This document shows positions 4,992 to 5,196 of a stretch of DNA of 5,196 nt, one piece after another; the first letter of the stretch is position 1, and the number at the start of each line of letters is the position of its first letter. The notes under the pieces are model-generated. The model searched no databases. It was not told the origin of the DNA and was given only the letters and a program-made list of their open reading frames with translations. The stretch is from Planctomycetota bacterium (GTDB taxonomy: Bacteria > Planctomycetota > Phycisphaerae > WQYP01). Where the stretch lies: positions 1-5,196 of the forward strand of contig JAKAYZ010000235.1 in NCBI GenBank assembly GCA_021816165.1. Direction: 5' to 3'. The position numbers and the translations under genes were made by a program.

Positions 4992-5026
4992 ACCCTTTTA
5001 CACCCATTTCTCCCCTTTTCCAACCA
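4992..5026 (-). promoter_or_regulatory. Putative MraZ operator: four G-rich boxes at 10-bp spacing
   Basis: Read on the minus strand, TGGTT (5026-5022), AGGGG (5016-5012), TGGGT (5006-5002) and AGGGT (4996-4992) each begin exactly 10 bases apart with 5-base spacers. MraZ is known to bind repeated TGGGN-type boxes spaced by 5 bases upstream of its own gene, so the period, location and core match. The first box is degenerate. The array lies 78-112 bases upstream of the mraZ ATG. Confidence 0.55.
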
Positions 5027-5028
5027 TT

Positions 5029-5057
5029 AATCTACAGAACTCATCGGCAGTTTGCAA
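5029..5057 (-). promoter_or_regulatory. Putative sigma-70-type promoter of mraZ
   Basis: On the minus strand TTGCAA (5057-5052) is followed after 17 bases by TAGATT (5034-5029); each matches the consensus at four of six positions. The transcription start would fall at about 5020-5023, within the first GGG box, so an MraZ ring bound to the array would block initiation or escape. A TTGACT lies further upstream but has no suitable -10 partner. Confidence 0.4.
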
Positions 5058-5135
5058 GCAAAAACAGTCAAAATTATCGGATGCCAAGGCCGATCTATTC
5101 CCAAACAAAGTGCTAATGCAGAGTTAAAACCGCTA

Positions 5136-5141
5136 TATAAT
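5136..5141 (+). promoter_or_regulatory. Perfect TATAAT -10 hexamer facing right
   Basis: TATAAT occurs exactly on the plus strand, 14 bases before an ATG at 5155 that stays open to the window end. No good -35 is visible at 16-18 bases. The surrounding 5120-5196 is AT-rich compared with the rest of the window. Confidence 0.3.
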
Positions 5142-5154
5142 GTGGTTTAACGAT

Positions 5155-5196
5155 ATGCCAGATACCGCATATATGGGCGTAATTTTAGAAGAAAAT
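5155..5196 (+). CDS. Possible start of a divergent gene (3' truncated by window edge)
   Basis: The frame ATG at 5155 reads MPDTAYMGVILEEN and is still open at the last base. In-frame alternatives start at 5140 and 5173; an in-frame stop lies at 5125-5127. No Shine-Dalgarno is seen, and if the TATAAT at 5136 is used the leader would be only a few bases. Fourteen codons are too few to identify a product, so this rests only on position, divergence from mraZ and the -10 box. Confidence 0.25.
   Translation, partial: MPDTAYMGVILEEN

Noticed and set aside
4255..5127. 290-codon plus-strand open frame antisense to mraZ and its upstream region
   Set aside because: No recognisable domain; it spans the mraZ gene on the other strand, the hairpin region and the operator, and the mraZ frame carries the family motifs.

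Overview
This is a moderately GC-rich bacterial chromosomal window made of housekeeping genes; I see no mobile element, CRISPR array, tRNA or rRNA. Nearly everything is on the minus strand. In transcription order (right to left) it reads mraZ, a structured non-coding stretch, rsmH, a membrane-anchored double-LysM protein, a possible small ORF, hpf, a PTS EIIA of the PtsN/fructose type, and HPr (ptsH). The 3' end of ruvB enters from the left on the plus strand and converges on ptsH. At the right edge there may be the first codons of a divergent plus-strand gene.

The taxon is uncertain. Several traits suggest Planctomycetota, possibly Phycisphaerae, but this is inference: mraZ and rsmH are not followed by ftsL, ftsI and mur genes, a bitopic LysM protein sits where ftsL is expected, Shine-Dalgarno signals are mixed or weak, and hpf, EIIA and HPr are clustered without rpoN. 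HPr carries both the phosphocarrier histidine and a Lys-Ser-Ile-Met regulatory-serine motif.

Region by region: 1-298 ruvB C-terminal part; 299-367 short convergent spacer; 368-1622 HPr/EIIA/hibernation-factor cluster; 1623-1994 a 79-codon ORF of doubtful reality plus a probable terminator of the LysM gene; 1995-2876 LysM protein; 2988-3926 rsmH; 3927-4398 a 472-base gap rich in hairpins; 4399-4914 mraZ; 4915-5154 mraZ leader with a 10-bp-period set of GGG boxes that looks like the MraZ autoregulatory operator; 5155-5196 possible start of another gene.

The gap between mraZ and rsmH is the most unusual part. Read as RNA from the minus strand, it is a chain of stem-loops. Six of them hold a GGA in the loop, three as ACGGA and one as ATGGA. 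The chain ends in a strong hairpin followed by five T. That is the general architecture of the CsrA/RsmA-sequestering RNAs (CsrB, RsmZ). I propose it as a candidate structured RNA or mraZ 3' UTR, not as an established one. The same terminator implies that mraZ and rsmH are transcribed separately here.
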